From Gammaproteobacteria bacterium UBA7310 (lineage in GTDB: Bacteria > Pseudomonadota > Gammaproteobacteria > Pseudomonadales > Ketobacteraceae): a stretch of DNA of 21,735 bases. Numbering within the stretch: position 1 is the first letter of the stretch; each line of letters begins with the position of its first letter. The notes beneath the pieces were generated by a model, which was not told the DNA's origin, searched no databases, and was given only the letters and a program-made list of their open reading frames with translations. Position numbers and translations under genes: made by a program. This document shows, one piece after another, positions 9,327-17,357 of this stretch. The DNA is taken from assembly GCA_002471665.1 (NCBI GenBank), contig DKQK01000011.1, forward strand, positions 1 to 21,735, given 5' to 3'.

Positions 9327-11738
9327 ATGGACCCATCGATTACCGAGGTAATCCCTTATCTGACCCACCCCCTGGCGCTGGTGGGTTATGTGCTGATGTT
9401 GTTTTTCGGCGTGCACCGCGCCCTCATCAAGTCCGGCATTATTCCGCCCCTAAACCAGCAGGATGGTGCCTCTGTGGTACATGCATTGCTGAAGTACGGC
9501 TTCTGGATTGCCGCACTGATCATCGTTGCCGGAGTAACCCTGCAATACGTGCAGAATCAGCCGGACGTGATTCAGGAAGGCGAGGCAGCGGCCGGCGGTA
9601 CCGTGATCAATCAATCCGGCAGCGGCAACACCGTCAACATCAATGATTCCCGGTTGCTGCTTGAACTGATCAATCAGAAAGAGAAAGACAGCGCCAAGCT
9701 GGCAACCCTCAGCCATCAACTGGGTGTTACCGAGAGTGCATTGAGTGGCTTTTTTACCACGCTGGAACAGGAGCAGATTGCGCTGGACAAGTTGCCGGCG
9801 GCACTGCAGAAAATCGCCCAGCGGCATCGCGAAATGCTGGCACAACTGGCGAGTTTGAAGCACAACGCCAGCAGCCATCAAGCGCTGCTGGGGCAGGCGG
9901 AAACGGCCATTGCCCAGGGGCAGCACGAACAGGCTGACGCATTGATCAGACAGTACATCCAGCAGGAAACCGATTCCCACCAATTGAATATTGCCGCTGC
10001 CAACGCCATGCTGGGCACCTCCGCCCTGGCCCGCTTTCAGTTTGCGGCCGGTGTGACTCACCTGCAACAGGCCACTGCTCTGGTACCGGAATCACAGCCG
10101 CAAATAAAGCGGCAGTATCTGTTGCAATGGGCCGATGCCCTGTCGGATTTTGGTGAGCACAAAGGCCGCAATGATATTCTTGAACAGGCCATCAACACCT
10201 ATCAGGAGGCATTAACCTACGTTACCCGGGAGGATGCCCCCCTGCAGTGGGCCTTGATCCACAGCCAGATGGGCCGGGCCACTGGCCTGTTGGGCGAGCG
10301 TGAAAGTGATCCACAGCGATTACTGCAGGCCAGGGCAGCCTTTGAACAGGCATTGCAGGAGCAGACTCAGAGCAACGCGCCGGAAGACTGGGCCGCCTCA
10401 CAAAATGGCCTGGGCGCAACCTTGATTACGTTGGGGGAGCGGCAAGGCGACGACCGCTTACTGCAACAGGGAATGGCCGCACTGCAGCAATCGTTGAAGG
10501 TGCGCACCCCGCAGCAATCCATCGCCAGTTGGGCCACTACCCGCAACAACCTGGTGGCCGCTCAACTGCTGATGGGAAAGCGTCAAACCGATAGCGCCGT
10601 CATGGAGCAGGCACTGCCCATGTATCAGGAGATGCTGGATACACTGAACCGACAGGACAACCCACTGGAGTGGGCCACCACCCAGCACAACCTGGCCTCG
10701 GCGCTGGCCTTGATAGCCGAACGGGAATCCGGCGTGGAGCGGTTGCAGCAAGCGGTGGCCGCCAACCAGCTTGCCTTGCAGGAGTGGACACGGGAGCGGG
10801 TGCCCCTGGAATGGGCCAGCGTACAATCCAACCTGGCGACCGTTTACTACCTGATTGGAAAACGCAGCCATGATCCCGCCTCCTTCCGGCGTGCCATTGC
10901 CGCGTTTGAAGCGGCCATGGAAGAACGGACCCGGGCCCGTGAACCTTTAGACTGGGCCATTACCATGAACAATCTGGGATTGGTGCAGGAGAAACTGGAA
11001 GAGTTGGAGCCTGGCCAACACCACTTGGAAGAGGCCATTGCAACCTATCGATCCGCCCTGGAGGTGTACAGCGGTGACAGCAATCCAATCGACTGGGCTG
11101 GTGTGTTGAACAATCTGGGTAGTGCGTTGACGGACCTGGGGTTAAAAAACGCTACCACAGACCCCATGCAGGAGGCCGTTGAACTGTATGAGCTGGCCCT
11201 GCAGAAATGCACCCGTGAGCGGGATCCAATACGCTGGTCTGGCCTGCAGAGTAACCGGGGCAAAACACTGCGATTACTGGGTATGAAACACCGAGACACC
11301 AATTTACTGCAGCAATCCTACGCCGCGTTTGAATTGGCGCTGCAAGAGCGCCCACTGGAACACTTTCCCGCAAAATGGAGCAATACAACCCAGTACCTTG
11401 CCGCTGTGGCTTACACCTTGGGTTTCCAAAATGATGACGTGGCTTTTTTGCAAAAGGCTGAATCCCACTACCAATCGCTGCTACAACATCAGGATCAATT
11501 CGGCCCGGCGATGGCAGCCGATGCCAATCGCGGGCTGGGCAACCTGTATTATCACATGAGTACGCTGGTTGCAGCAGAGGCAACCCAGCCCTTGTTGCGG
11601 CAAGCCCATTCATCCTGGCTGGCTGCCCGCCAGATCTACGAGGCCTATGATCAAATTCACTCAACACAGCGCCTTACTGAGTTACTGGCCGCCGACGCGT
11701 TCGAGTTTATCCGCCGGGAACAGGCGGCCCTACCCTGA
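9327..11738 (+). CDS. Membrane-anchored TPR-like repeat protein
   Basis: An 803-residue protein of unknown function. Two hydrophobic segments (about 13-30 and 56-76) anchor it in the inner membrane. They are followed by a GTVINQSGSGNTVNIND segment (about 91-107), a low-complexity motif I recall from linker regions of other membrane-associated repeat or effector proteins. A helical, coiled-coil-like stretch (about 107-220) and then TPR-like repeats come next. From residue 305 to 727 there are nine tandem units of exactly 47 residues, each starting P-x-x-W-(A/S) (unit 3 has Ile for Pro) with NL/LG and a final AL. TPR proteins act as protein-binding scaffolds. The ATG at 9327 has AAGGA 7 bases upstream. 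No partner enzyme is adjacent, and the gene lies between two independent-looking promoter regions. Confidence 0.85.
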   Translation: MDPSITEVIPYLTHPLALVGYVLMLFFGVHRALIKSGIIPPLNQQDGASVVHALLKYGFWIAALIIVAGVTLQYVQNQPDVIQEGEAAAGGTVINQSGSGNTVNINDSRLLLELINQKEKDSAKLATLSHQLGVTESALSGFFTTLEQEQIALDKLPAALQKIAQRHREMLAQLASLKHNASSHQALLGQAETAIAQGQHEQADALIRQYIQQETDSHQLNIAAANAMLGTSALARFQFAAGVTHLQQATALVPESQPQIKRQYLLQWADALSDFGEHKGRNDILEQAINTYQEALTYVTREDAPLQWALIHSQMGRATGLLGERESDPQRLLQARAAFEQALQEQTQSNAPEDWAASQNGLGATLITLGERQGDDRLLQQGMAALQQSLKVRTPQQSIASWATTRNNLVAAQLLMGKRQTDSAVMEQALPMYQEMLDTLNRQDNPLEWATTQHNLASALALIAERESGVERLQQAVAANQLALQEWTRERVPLEWASVQSNLATVYYLIGKRSHDPASFRRAIAAFEAAMEERTRAREPLDWAITMNNLGLVQEKLEELEPGQHHLEEAIATYRSALEVYSGDSNPIDWAGVLNNLGSALTDLGLKNATTDPMQEAVELYELALQKCTRERDPIRWSGLQSNRGKTLRLLGMKHRDTNLLQQSYAAFELALQERPLEHFPAKWSNTTQYLAAVAYTLGFQNDDVAFLQKAESHYQSLLQHQDQFGPAMAADANRGLGNLYYHMSTLVAAEATQPLLRQAHSSWLAARQIYEAYDQIHSTQRLTELLAADAFEFIRREQAALP
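10239..11507 (+). repeat. Nine in-frame 47-codon repeats inside the TPR-like gene
   Basis: The units begin at residues 305, 352, 399, 446, 493, 540, 587, 634 and 681 with no insertion or deletion between them. A tryptophan at unit position 4 is kept in all nine. Consensus features are P-L-(E/D)-W-A at the start, NL or NNLG at 10-11, LGE/IGK at 18-20 and ALQE near 38-41. The DNA itself has diverged, so this is an old protein-level repeat and not a recent duplication. Confidence 0.85.
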
Positions 11739-11812
11739 CTCACTTCACCCATTAACGCGCACTGTTGACCTCCTGATTACGAAATTCCCCCGCTCACCCC
11801 AATCCGGTTTCT

Positions 11813-11830
11813 GTTTGCATATGTGCAAAC
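11813..11830 (+). promoter_or_regulatory. Palindromic candidate operator before the multicopper oxidase and biosynthetic operon
   Basis: GTTTGCATATGTGCAAAC is an inverted repeat with perfect 7-base arms and a 4-base spacer, 94 bases before the oxidase ATG. TTGCAT within it could act as a -35 with TAATTT (11841-11846) as a weak -10, 19 bases away. The 186-base gap (11739-11924) otherwise holds TTGACC at 11765-11770 without a matching -10. This is the only substantial gap ahead of the eight-gene run, so the main promoter probably lies here. Confidence 0.4.
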
Positions 11831-11924
11831 GTGGTTTTCGTAATTTTAGTCTTGCCTGCAACAGTTTGTTCAAGCTGGCTGGATAACCTGATTCGGCCTA
11901 ACCACATGAGAACAGGAAAGTCCT

Positions 11925-13655
11925 ATGGCTGTTTATTTGAAAACGGCGTGTTGTGCGCTGTCCTTAAGCGCGTTGCTCGGCTCTTACGCCCACGCCAACC
12001 CGATCAATGGTTATCCAGTCAGTGATGAGCAACTGGACACCCTCGTTGAAAATCCGGATTCCACCCGATTCACAGCGCTGCAAACGGCACAGTATTTTAA
12101 CCTGAACCGGTTCCGCAGCCCCGATAACTATCAACACCCGCCATTGCAGCAGGCCCCTCTGAAGCGGGTGAACCCACGCACCGGTGAGCTCACCACCACG
12201 TTAACCGCAGGCTACCTGGAATACGATTTTACCTCGTTCAAGGATAACCAGGCGTTCACCCAGCGCCTGCGATTGCGCAAGTACAACCAGCAACCCGTGG
12301 GTGACACGCTGGTGGCACGGCCGGGAGATACTTTGCGCATTCGCCTGAACAATCAACTGCCGCCGGAAACCAATCCGCCCTGTAGCGAAGACGGTGAGTG
12401 CAATCACAACCGGCCACATAATTTCAACACCACCAACCTCCATACCCACGGCTTGCACGTGGACCCCACCGGCAACAGCGACAACGTATTTATCAAACTG
12501 CAATCCGGGGATAGTTTTGATTACGAAATTAAAATTCCGGAAAATCATGTGGCGGGTACGTTCTGGTATCACGCCCATGTGCACGGCGGCAGCTCAGTGC
12601 AGGTGGGCAGCGGCATGAGCGGTGCCCTGATCATCGAGGGAGATTATGATCGCCTGCCGGCCATGCGCGATGCCGACGACAGGATCATGATGCTGCAGGA
12701 AATTGCCTTTAACGACACGGGTGAAATCGAAAACAACGACACGTTTGCGCCGCTGGCCTGGGCGGAGCAGGCAGCCGACCGGGGCTGGCATATTTCCATC
12801 AATGGCCAGGTGATGCCGGAAGTCATCCTGCAGCCCGGTGAGGTGGAGCGGTGGCGTTTCATTCACGCCGGAGTGCGTAAAAACGTGAAACTGGCGTTGC
12901 TGGACCCTTGCTCCGGTGATCGGCTGCCACTGGTACAGGTGGCGGCAGATGGTATTCCCTCCACCACCAAACGGCTCAGTGATGACAACAGTGTATTGAT
13001 GGCGCCGGGCTACCGCAGTGATGTAATGCTTAAAGTTCGCCGCCGCGGAACCTACTACCTGGTGGATGAAGAAGTGGGCCCGGTGGTACTGGGTGCGCAA
13101 TACTGTTTCCTGAATCCCGAAAACCAACAATTCAGCCTGGACGGCAGTGCCCAGAATATTTTGGCGCGGGTGGTGGTGCGGGGCGCACGCCAGTATGACC
13201 GCTTCCCGGCCAATGCCGCGCTGGCCGGCCTCAATCGCCCGCGCAGCATAGCAGACAGTGAGCTCTCCAGTATTGTGGAGTATCTGGAGTTCGACATTGA
13301 TATTTCGGTGGACCCGTGGTTGGGATTGATCAACGGCAAGCCCTACGATCCCGATCAACCGCGCATTCTGAAACTGAACACCGCCCAGACCTGGAAAATC
13401 AGCTCGGTGTTTTCCCACCACCCCTATCACATTCATGTAAATCCGTTTGAAGTGATTTTTCGCAACGAATCCGGCGTGATCGTGGACCGTATCTGGAAAG
13501 ACACCATTCTGGTGGATGAGCTGAACGATGCCCAAACCAATAACATTGAAATCCGTTCCCGCTACGAAGATTTTACCGGCGCTTTTGTGACCCACTGCCA
13601 CATACTGGATCACGAAGACCACGGCATGATGGAGAAAGTTGTCATCGAACCTTAA
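11925..13655 (+). CDS. Exported multicopper oxidase
   Basis: A 576-residue laccase-like oxidase that couples one-electron oxidation of a substrate to reduction of O2 to water. The Sec signal peptide probably ends at AHA-NP (about residue 25), so it acts in the periplasm. All four copper-binding motifs are intact: HTHG (H173, H175), WYHAHVHG (H216, H218), HPYHIH (H499, H502, H504) and HCHILDHEDHGM (H557, C558, H559, H563, with M568 as axial ligand). No Met-rich CueO-type copper-sensing insert is seen, so a role in copper tolerance is not favoured. AGGAAAG precedes the ATG. The next gene, an arginine oxidase homologue, starts 39 bases downstream, suggesting one operon. Its substrate is unknown; oxidation of a pathway product in the periplasm is a guess. 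Confidence 0.92.
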   Translation: MAVYLKTACCALSLSALLGSYAHANPINGYPVSDEQLDTLVENPDSTRFTALQTAQYFNLNRFRSPDNYQHPPLQQAPLKRVNPRTGELTTTLTAGYLEYDFTSFKDNQAFTQRLRLRKYNQQPVGDTLVARPGDTLRIRLNNQLPPETNPPCSEDGECNHNRPHNFNTTNLHTHGLHVDPTGNSDNVFIKLQSGDSFDYEIKIPENHVAGTFWYHAHVHGGSSVQVGSGMSGALIIEGDYDRLPAMRDADDRIMMLQEIAFNDTGEIENNDTFAPLAWAEQAADRGWHISINGQVMPEVILQPGEVERWRFIHAGVRKNVKLALLDPCSGDRLPLVQVAADGIPSTTKRLSDDNSVLMAPGYRSDVMLKVRRRGTYYLVDEEVGPVVLGAQYCFLNPENQQFSLDGSAQNILARVVVRGARQYDRFPANAALAGLNRPRSIADSELSSIVEYLEFDIDISVDPWLGLINGKPYDPDQPRILKLNTAQTWKISSVFSHHPYHIHVNPFEVIFRNESGVIVDRIWKDTILVDELNDAQTNNIEIRSRYEDFTGAFVTHCHILDHEDHGMMEKVVIEP

Positions 13656-13694
13656 CCCGCACCGCAACTGACTAAACCGAATAAGGATATCATT

Positions 13695-14891
13695 ATGAAC
13701 ACTATTACTTTGCCCGAACCACTTGCACCCGGGTACCTGGATCAACACGAAGACATTACCCAGCATGAAATCGATGCCCTGAAAACCCGTTTTAACCTGG
13801 CCGATGCCCATACCCATCAGCGTCAGAGCCCAACCCAGAAACAGATCGTCAGTAATCTGGATCAGCTATGGTACCTGGCGGAGCAACGCACCCAGTACGC
13901 GGCGGAACGGGATTTCATCAACGCGTTCTATACACTGCATGGACAACACACCGCCCTGCAACGGGCCGATGACATCTACCTGGTGTACGCTGCCTCCATC
14001 GGCATGCAGATCACCGCCACCTATCTGATGAAAAACAAGTTGCGGGTGGGTCTGATCGAACCCTGCTTTGACAATCTGCACGATCTGATGAAGCACATGC
14101 AGGTGCCGATGCAAGCGCTGGATGAATCCCTGTTCACCGCAGCGGGCAGCCTCTACGACAACCTGATGAAACACGCCCTGACGCTGGATGCTATCGTGCT
14201 GGTAGATCCCAACAACCCCACCGGATTCAGCCTGTTTGCCGATGGCACCAAATCCTTTATGGAACTGGTGCGGTTCTGCTGTGATTTCAACAAAATTCTG
14301 ATTCTGGATTTTTCGTTTGCCTCGTTCATTCTGGCCTCCGGCGGTAAGCGGCCCGATGTGTATGAGATCCTGGAGAATTCCGGCGTGCGCTACATTGCCA
14401 TGGAGGACACCGGCAAAACCTGGCCCCTGCAGGATGCCAAGTGTTCCACCATCCTCACCAGCCGTGACCTGAACGATGATATTTATCCCATCGTAACCAG
14501 CGTTCTGCTTAACGTCTCACCTTTTATCCTGAGCCTGGTGACGGCCTATGTGGAAGACAGCATGCAGGATGACTTTGCTTCGGTGGGCACCCTGCTGGAT
14601 ACCAACCGGGAGGTGGCCATCCGTCATTTGGACAAAGGCATTCTGAAATACCAAACACCCCTGATTCGCACCAGTGTGGCCTGGTTTGAAATACAGAACA
14701 CCGCCATGCGTGCTGACGACGTACAAAACTTTCTACTGGGACATCAGATCTATGTGCTGCCGGGTCAATATTTTTACTGGAAACACCCCGATCGTGGACA
14801 ACGTTTCATTCGCGTGGCCCTTGCCCGCGAGCAGGCCCTGTTTGCCGAAGCCATGGAGCGTATGGAGGCCGCCCTCAATGAACTTGGATAA
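13695..14891 (+). CDS. rohP: PLP-dependent L-arginine oxidase/4-hydroxylase (RohP/MppP family)
   Basis: Aminotransferase-fold (type I) enzyme of 398 residues. It matches, by memory, the Streptomyces MppP oxidase and its relatives RohP and Ind4, which use PLP and O2 on L-arginine. The unusual N-terminal lid is kept: T22, E25 and H39 in DITQHEIDAL and NLADAH align with T12, E15 and H29 of MppP, all shifted by 10. The SPTQKQIV and YFTLHGQH-like segments also match. PLP-site residues are VDPNNPTG, D205 (ILDFSF), D238 and the Schiff-base lysine K241 (EDTGKTWP), and R373 for the carboxylate. In the azomycin pathway RohP makes 4-hydroxy-2-ketoarginine. AAGGA is 7 bases before ATG. The stop overlaps the next gene by 14 bases. 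A simple arginine oxidase or dehydrogenase (Ind4-like) is the alternative, but the neighbours favour RohP. Confidence 0.82.
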   Translation: MNTITLPEPLAPGYLDQHEDITQHEIDALKTRFNLADAHTHQRQSPTQKQIVSNLDQLWYLAEQRTQYAAERDFINAFYTLHGQHTALQRADDIYLVYAASIGMQITATYLMKNKLRVGLIEPCFDNLHDLMKHMQVPMQALDESLFTAAGSLYDNLMKHALTLDAIVLVDPNNPTGFSLFADGTKSFMELVRFCCDFNKILILDFSFASFILASGGKRPDVYEILENSGVRYIAMEDTGKTWPLQDAKCSTILTSRDLNDDIYPIVTSVLLNVSPFILSLVTAYVEDSMQDDFASVGTLLDTNREVAIRHLDKGILKYQTPLIRTSVAWFEIQNTAMRADDVQNFLLGHQIYVLPGQYFYWKHPDRGQRFIRVALAREQALFAEAMERMEAALNELG

Positions 14892-15393
14892 GCGCCCGCT
14901 GTTTATTGATGCCACGTTTTTTCTGGGCATGCACGATGCAGATGAAACACGGCGCCGGCAATCGGTACAGTTCTTTATTCAGCACATGGACAGAGTACTG
15001 TACATGAATCTGGAACAGGTGGGCCTGTGCGATGATGTGATCTGGGCCCGGCAGCGGGCGGAGCAGGATGCTTACTATCCGTTTATGGATAACCTGCACA
15101 CGCTGATGGATATTCGCCGCATTGGCTACCAGGCGGAGGATCTGCTGTGTGCCACCGGCGAGCAACGCTTTGCCGGACTCAGTCTGCAACAGGCCTGCAC
15201 ACTGGCACAGGTCATCAACTGCAACGGATACCTGGCCACCCATGATCCAGAGTTACGCAACCTGGCCCAGTTCGGTGATTGGCTGGCCCCGGTTGCGGAG
15301 TATCACAACGGCGAGTTTCCCCCGCCGTTGCAACCCCTGTATCAGCAGTCCGTCACTTTAATGCTCGACTTGAAAGGAAGCCGATATGTTTAA
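14878..15393 (+). CDS. rohQ: Small PIN-like protein in the RohQ position (putative 2-aminoimidazole-forming cyclase)
   Basis: A 171-residue soluble protein. The ATG at 14878 is preceded by GGAGG (14864-14868) and overlaps the rohP-like stop by 14 bases; its own stop overlaps the aldolase start by 8. The N-terminus PLFIDATFFLG (D11) and the later segment LAQVINCNGYLATHDPELRNL (D123) look like the first and last strands of a PIN-type fold. The usual second-half acidic residue after LSL is replaced (LSLQQAC), so nuclease activity is doubtful. In the azomycin pathway RohQ turns guanidinoacetaldehyde into 2-aminoimidazole. I assign it mainly from its place between rohP-like and rohR-like genes and its size. 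An antitoxin-less PIN protein is the alternative. Confidence 0.6.
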   Translation: MNLDKRPLFIDATFFLGMHDADETRRRQSVQFFIQHMDRVLYMNLEQVGLCDDVIWARQRAEQDAYYPFMDNLHTLMDIRRIGYQAEDLLCATGEQRFAGLSLQQACTLAQVINCNGYLATHDPELRNLAQFGDWLAPVAEYHNGEFPPPLQPLYQQSVTLMLDLKGSRYV

Positions 15394-16219
15394 CAAGGAT
15401 GTTTTTATTCCACTGATCACCCCGTTTACCCCACAAGGGGATGTGTGCCGGCACAGCGTGCGGCAACTGATGCAACAACTGCAGCCACACGCCACCGGGT
15501 TTGTGCCCTGCCTGACCTCCGGTGAAGGGTGGCTGCTGTCCCCCAGTCAATGGCAGGATATGGTGAGTTACTGCGTTGAGTTTGCCGCCGGCAAACCGGT
15601 CATTGCGGGCATCGAACGGCCCAGTACCAGCGAAGTGATTACCTACGCCGATGAAGCGGCACGGTTGGGCGCCACCGGTATTATCTTTACCGCGCCGTTC
15701 TATCCGGACCTGCCCCAGGCTGCCATCTACAACCATTTCGTTCAGGTGCACGACCAAACCGAACTGGACATTCACGTGTATTTTGAATCCGAACTTTGCC
15801 GCAACAAATGGGAAGTCGACACCCTGCTGACCCTGTGTGCCCTGCCCCGGGTAGTGGCCATCAAGGAATCCAACGGCGAGGAGAAACTGGCACCCCATTT
15901 GCGCAACATTCGCCGCATGGGTGTGAAAGTGTATCAGGGCTGGGAAGACAAGCTGCTGCAGTATGATCACGACGGTGTCATGGCATCGTACTGCAACCTG
16001 GATCCGGGCCACTGCGCACAGGTGATCAACCACCGCGACTACGGTGAAAACACGCTGCTGGTGGAGCGCTGCCGGCAGCAGGGTATCTTTGAACCCGACT
16101 GGTATAAACGCGTAAAAACCATCTTGTTTCAGCAAGGGGTTATCGCAACGGATCTGACTCTGGACGCCCTACAGGAGGCCAAACACCATGCTCACGCAAG
16201 CACACCTGTATCAGCATAA
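15386..16219 (+). CDS. rohR: DapA-family aldolase, RohR-like (4-hydroxy-2-ketoarginine aldolase)
   Basis: A 277-residue (beta/alpha)8 pyruvate aldolase of the dihydrodipicolinate synthase superfamily. The Schiff-base lysine is K160 (VVAIKESNG) and the general-acid tyrosine is Y106 (FTAPFYPDLP). The substrate loop reads LTSGEGWLLS where DapA has a GTTGE-type motif, so lysine biosynthesis is unlikely. RohR splits 4-hydroxy-2-ketoarginine into pyruvate and guanidinoacetaldehyde, which fits the neighbours. AAAGGA is 7 bases before ATG. The gene overlaps the upstream stop by 8 bases and the downstream N-oxygenase by 32 bases, so translation is coupled. Confidence 0.78.
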   Translation: MFNKDVFIPLITPFTPQGDVCRHSVRQLMQQLQPHATGFVPCLTSGEGWLLSPSQWQDMVSYCVEFAAGKPVIAGIERPSTSEVITYADEAARLGATGIIFTAPFYPDLPQAAIYNHFVQVHDQTELDIHVYFESELCRNKWEVDTLLTLCALPRVVAIKESNGEEKLAPHLRNIRRMGVKVYQGWEDKLLQYDHDGVMASYCNLDPGHCAQVINHRDYGENTLLVERCRQQGIFEPDWYKRVKTILFQQGVIATDLTLDALQEAKHHAHASTPVSA

Positions 16220-17048
16220 TCAACGGGCATTGCAACAGGACATCACCGCGTTCGATGCCCAATACCGGCAATTTGAATCCCACTGGGTGCAAGGTGTGAT
16301 GGAGGCACTGCAGGATACCGATAATGAATCCGGTTGCCTGAACACGGTGCAGGATCTGGTGGACGCCATCGACGAGTTGGTACAGGTGGAGGCCAATTCG
16401 GAATCCGCTGCCGTGGACTATGTGGCACAGAGCATGAAACGGGAGGAATTCCGAATTCTGGTACAGGAGTTTGCCCTGGACGGCCTCACCGAGGCGCAGG
16501 CCTTTTATTTTATTATGCCGCGCCTGCCGTTGGCGGCGCAGTTGCCCATGCTGCGGATTCTGATCGACGAGTTCGGCTCTGCCAATCCCAAACGCATGCA
16601 CACCACCCTGTATTTGAATCTGTTACGGGAACTGGCCATGCCGCTGGACCGGCTGCACTATGTTGAGCGCATCGCCGACAGCAGTTTCGCCTTTGTGAAT
16701 CAATTCTACTGGTTGACGCTGCGGGCGGAAGATCCTTCTTACTTTGCCGGCGCCATCACCTATCTGGAAAGTGTGATTCCGTTTTTCTTTCCCTGTTACG
16801 TGGATGCCTGCAAACGGCTGGGCATTGCCGCCCATCACTACTACAGCGAACACTGCCACATTGATCACTTTCATGCCCTGGAAGGCAAGCGCCTGCTGCT
16901 GGCCATGGCGCAGGAGCAATGCCTGGACCTGGAGAAGGCCTGGTACGGTGTGCGCTTCAGTCAGCAGATTACCCTGGATGCGTTTGAACAGGCCGTCCAT
17001 AAAGCTCGCACACAAAAGGAATTGCAACATGCCCATAGCGCAGCATGA
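16188..17048 (+). CDS. rohS: Heme-oxygenase-like diiron N-oxygenase (RohS-like)
   Basis: A 286-residue, all-helical protein with no signal or membrane segment. The third-helix ligand set HxxxDxxH is seen as HCHIDHFH (H222, D226, H229). The second-helix pattern is DEFG...MH (E128, H138). Together these match heme-oxygenase-like diiron oxidases such as SznF, UndA and RohS. RohS oxidises the amino group of 2-aminoimidazole to a nitro group, giving azomycin. AGGAGG (16173-16178) lies 9 bases before the ATG. It overlaps the aldolase by 32 bases and the Rieske gene by 20. That tight packing supports a shared pathway. A different diiron oxidase role (decarboxylation, desaturation) is possible, but the set of neighbours favours N-oxygenation. 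Confidence 0.78.
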   Translation: MLTQAHLYQHNQRALQQDITAFDAQYRQFESHWVQGVMEALQDTDNESGCLNTVQDLVDAIDELVQVEANSESAAVDYVAQSMKREEFRILVQEFALDGLTEAQAFYFIMPRLPLAAQLPMLRILIDEFGSANPKRMHTTLYLNLLRELAMPLDRLHYVERIADSSFAFVNQFYWLTLRAEDPSYFAGAITYLESVIPFFFPCYVDACKRLGIAAHHYYSEHCHIDHFHALEGKRLLLAMAQEQCLDLEKAWYGVRFSQQITLDAFEQAVHKARTQKELQHAHSAA

Positions 17049-17301
17049 AGAAAGCGGATTCTTCATTGTGGAACTGGAACAGCAGCGGGTGCAGGTGCCC
17101 CGGTATTGTCCGCACCGCGGCGGGCGCCTGGATCACGGGCACATCAATACTGCCCGCAAGACCCTGAGCTGCCCCCTGCACCGTTCCGTGTTCAGCCTGG
17201 AGGACGGACGTCAGCTCAGTGGGCCGCCCTGTGGGGATTTGCCGGTGCGCCCCTGCGCAAGCGTGCAAACGCCCCTTGCAGATTCATTGGATCAAAACTG
17301 A
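17029..17301 (+). CDS. Small Rieske [2Fe-2S] ferredoxin
   Basis: A 90-residue Rieske protein. The two cluster motifs are C27-P-H29 and C48-P-L-H51, separated by 18 residues, as in Rieske ferredoxins of dioxygenase systems. I chose ATG 17029, which has AAGGA (17016-17020) 8 bases upstream; longer in-frame starts would run through the oxygenase gene. It overlaps the diiron oxidase by 20 bases. Diiron N-oxygenases need an external electron source, so electron supply to the RohS-like enzyme is the natural inference. No reductase gene is in the window, so a housekeeping reductase would have to serve. Confidence 0.85.
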   Translation: MPIAQHEESGFFIVELEQQRVQVPRYCPHRGGRLDHGHINTARKTLSCPLHRSVFSLEDGRQLSGPPCGDLPVRPCASVQTPLADSLDQN

Positions 17302-17357
17302 CGCCGATCTCAATACACTATAGAGGCATTCATTGTCGTTTAAATAAGGAGTTCACT

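Noticed and set aside
11925..13655. CueO-type copper-resistance oxidase
   Set aside because: The methionine-rich insert typical of CueO is absent and no copper-handling genes are nearby, although it cannot be excluded.
12594..13817. A 407-residue open frame on the minus strand across the multicopper oxidase
   Set aside because: Antisense shadow; the oxidase on the plus strand carries all copper motifs and a signal peptide.
13695..14891. Ordinary class I/II aminotransferase
   Set aside because: The N-terminal lid with T22, E25 and H39, and the EDTGKTWP lysine motif, match MppP-type arginine oxidases rather than a general transaminase.
15386..16219. DapA for lysine biosynthesis
   Set aside because: The GTTGE-type substrate loop is replaced by SGEGW, and the gene is embedded in the overlapping roh-like set.
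17302..17357. Internal promoter before the DoxX gene (TATAGA at 17319-17324)
   Set aside because: No acceptable -35 lies 16-18 bases upstream; AAGGAG and spacing are enough for a same-operon gene.
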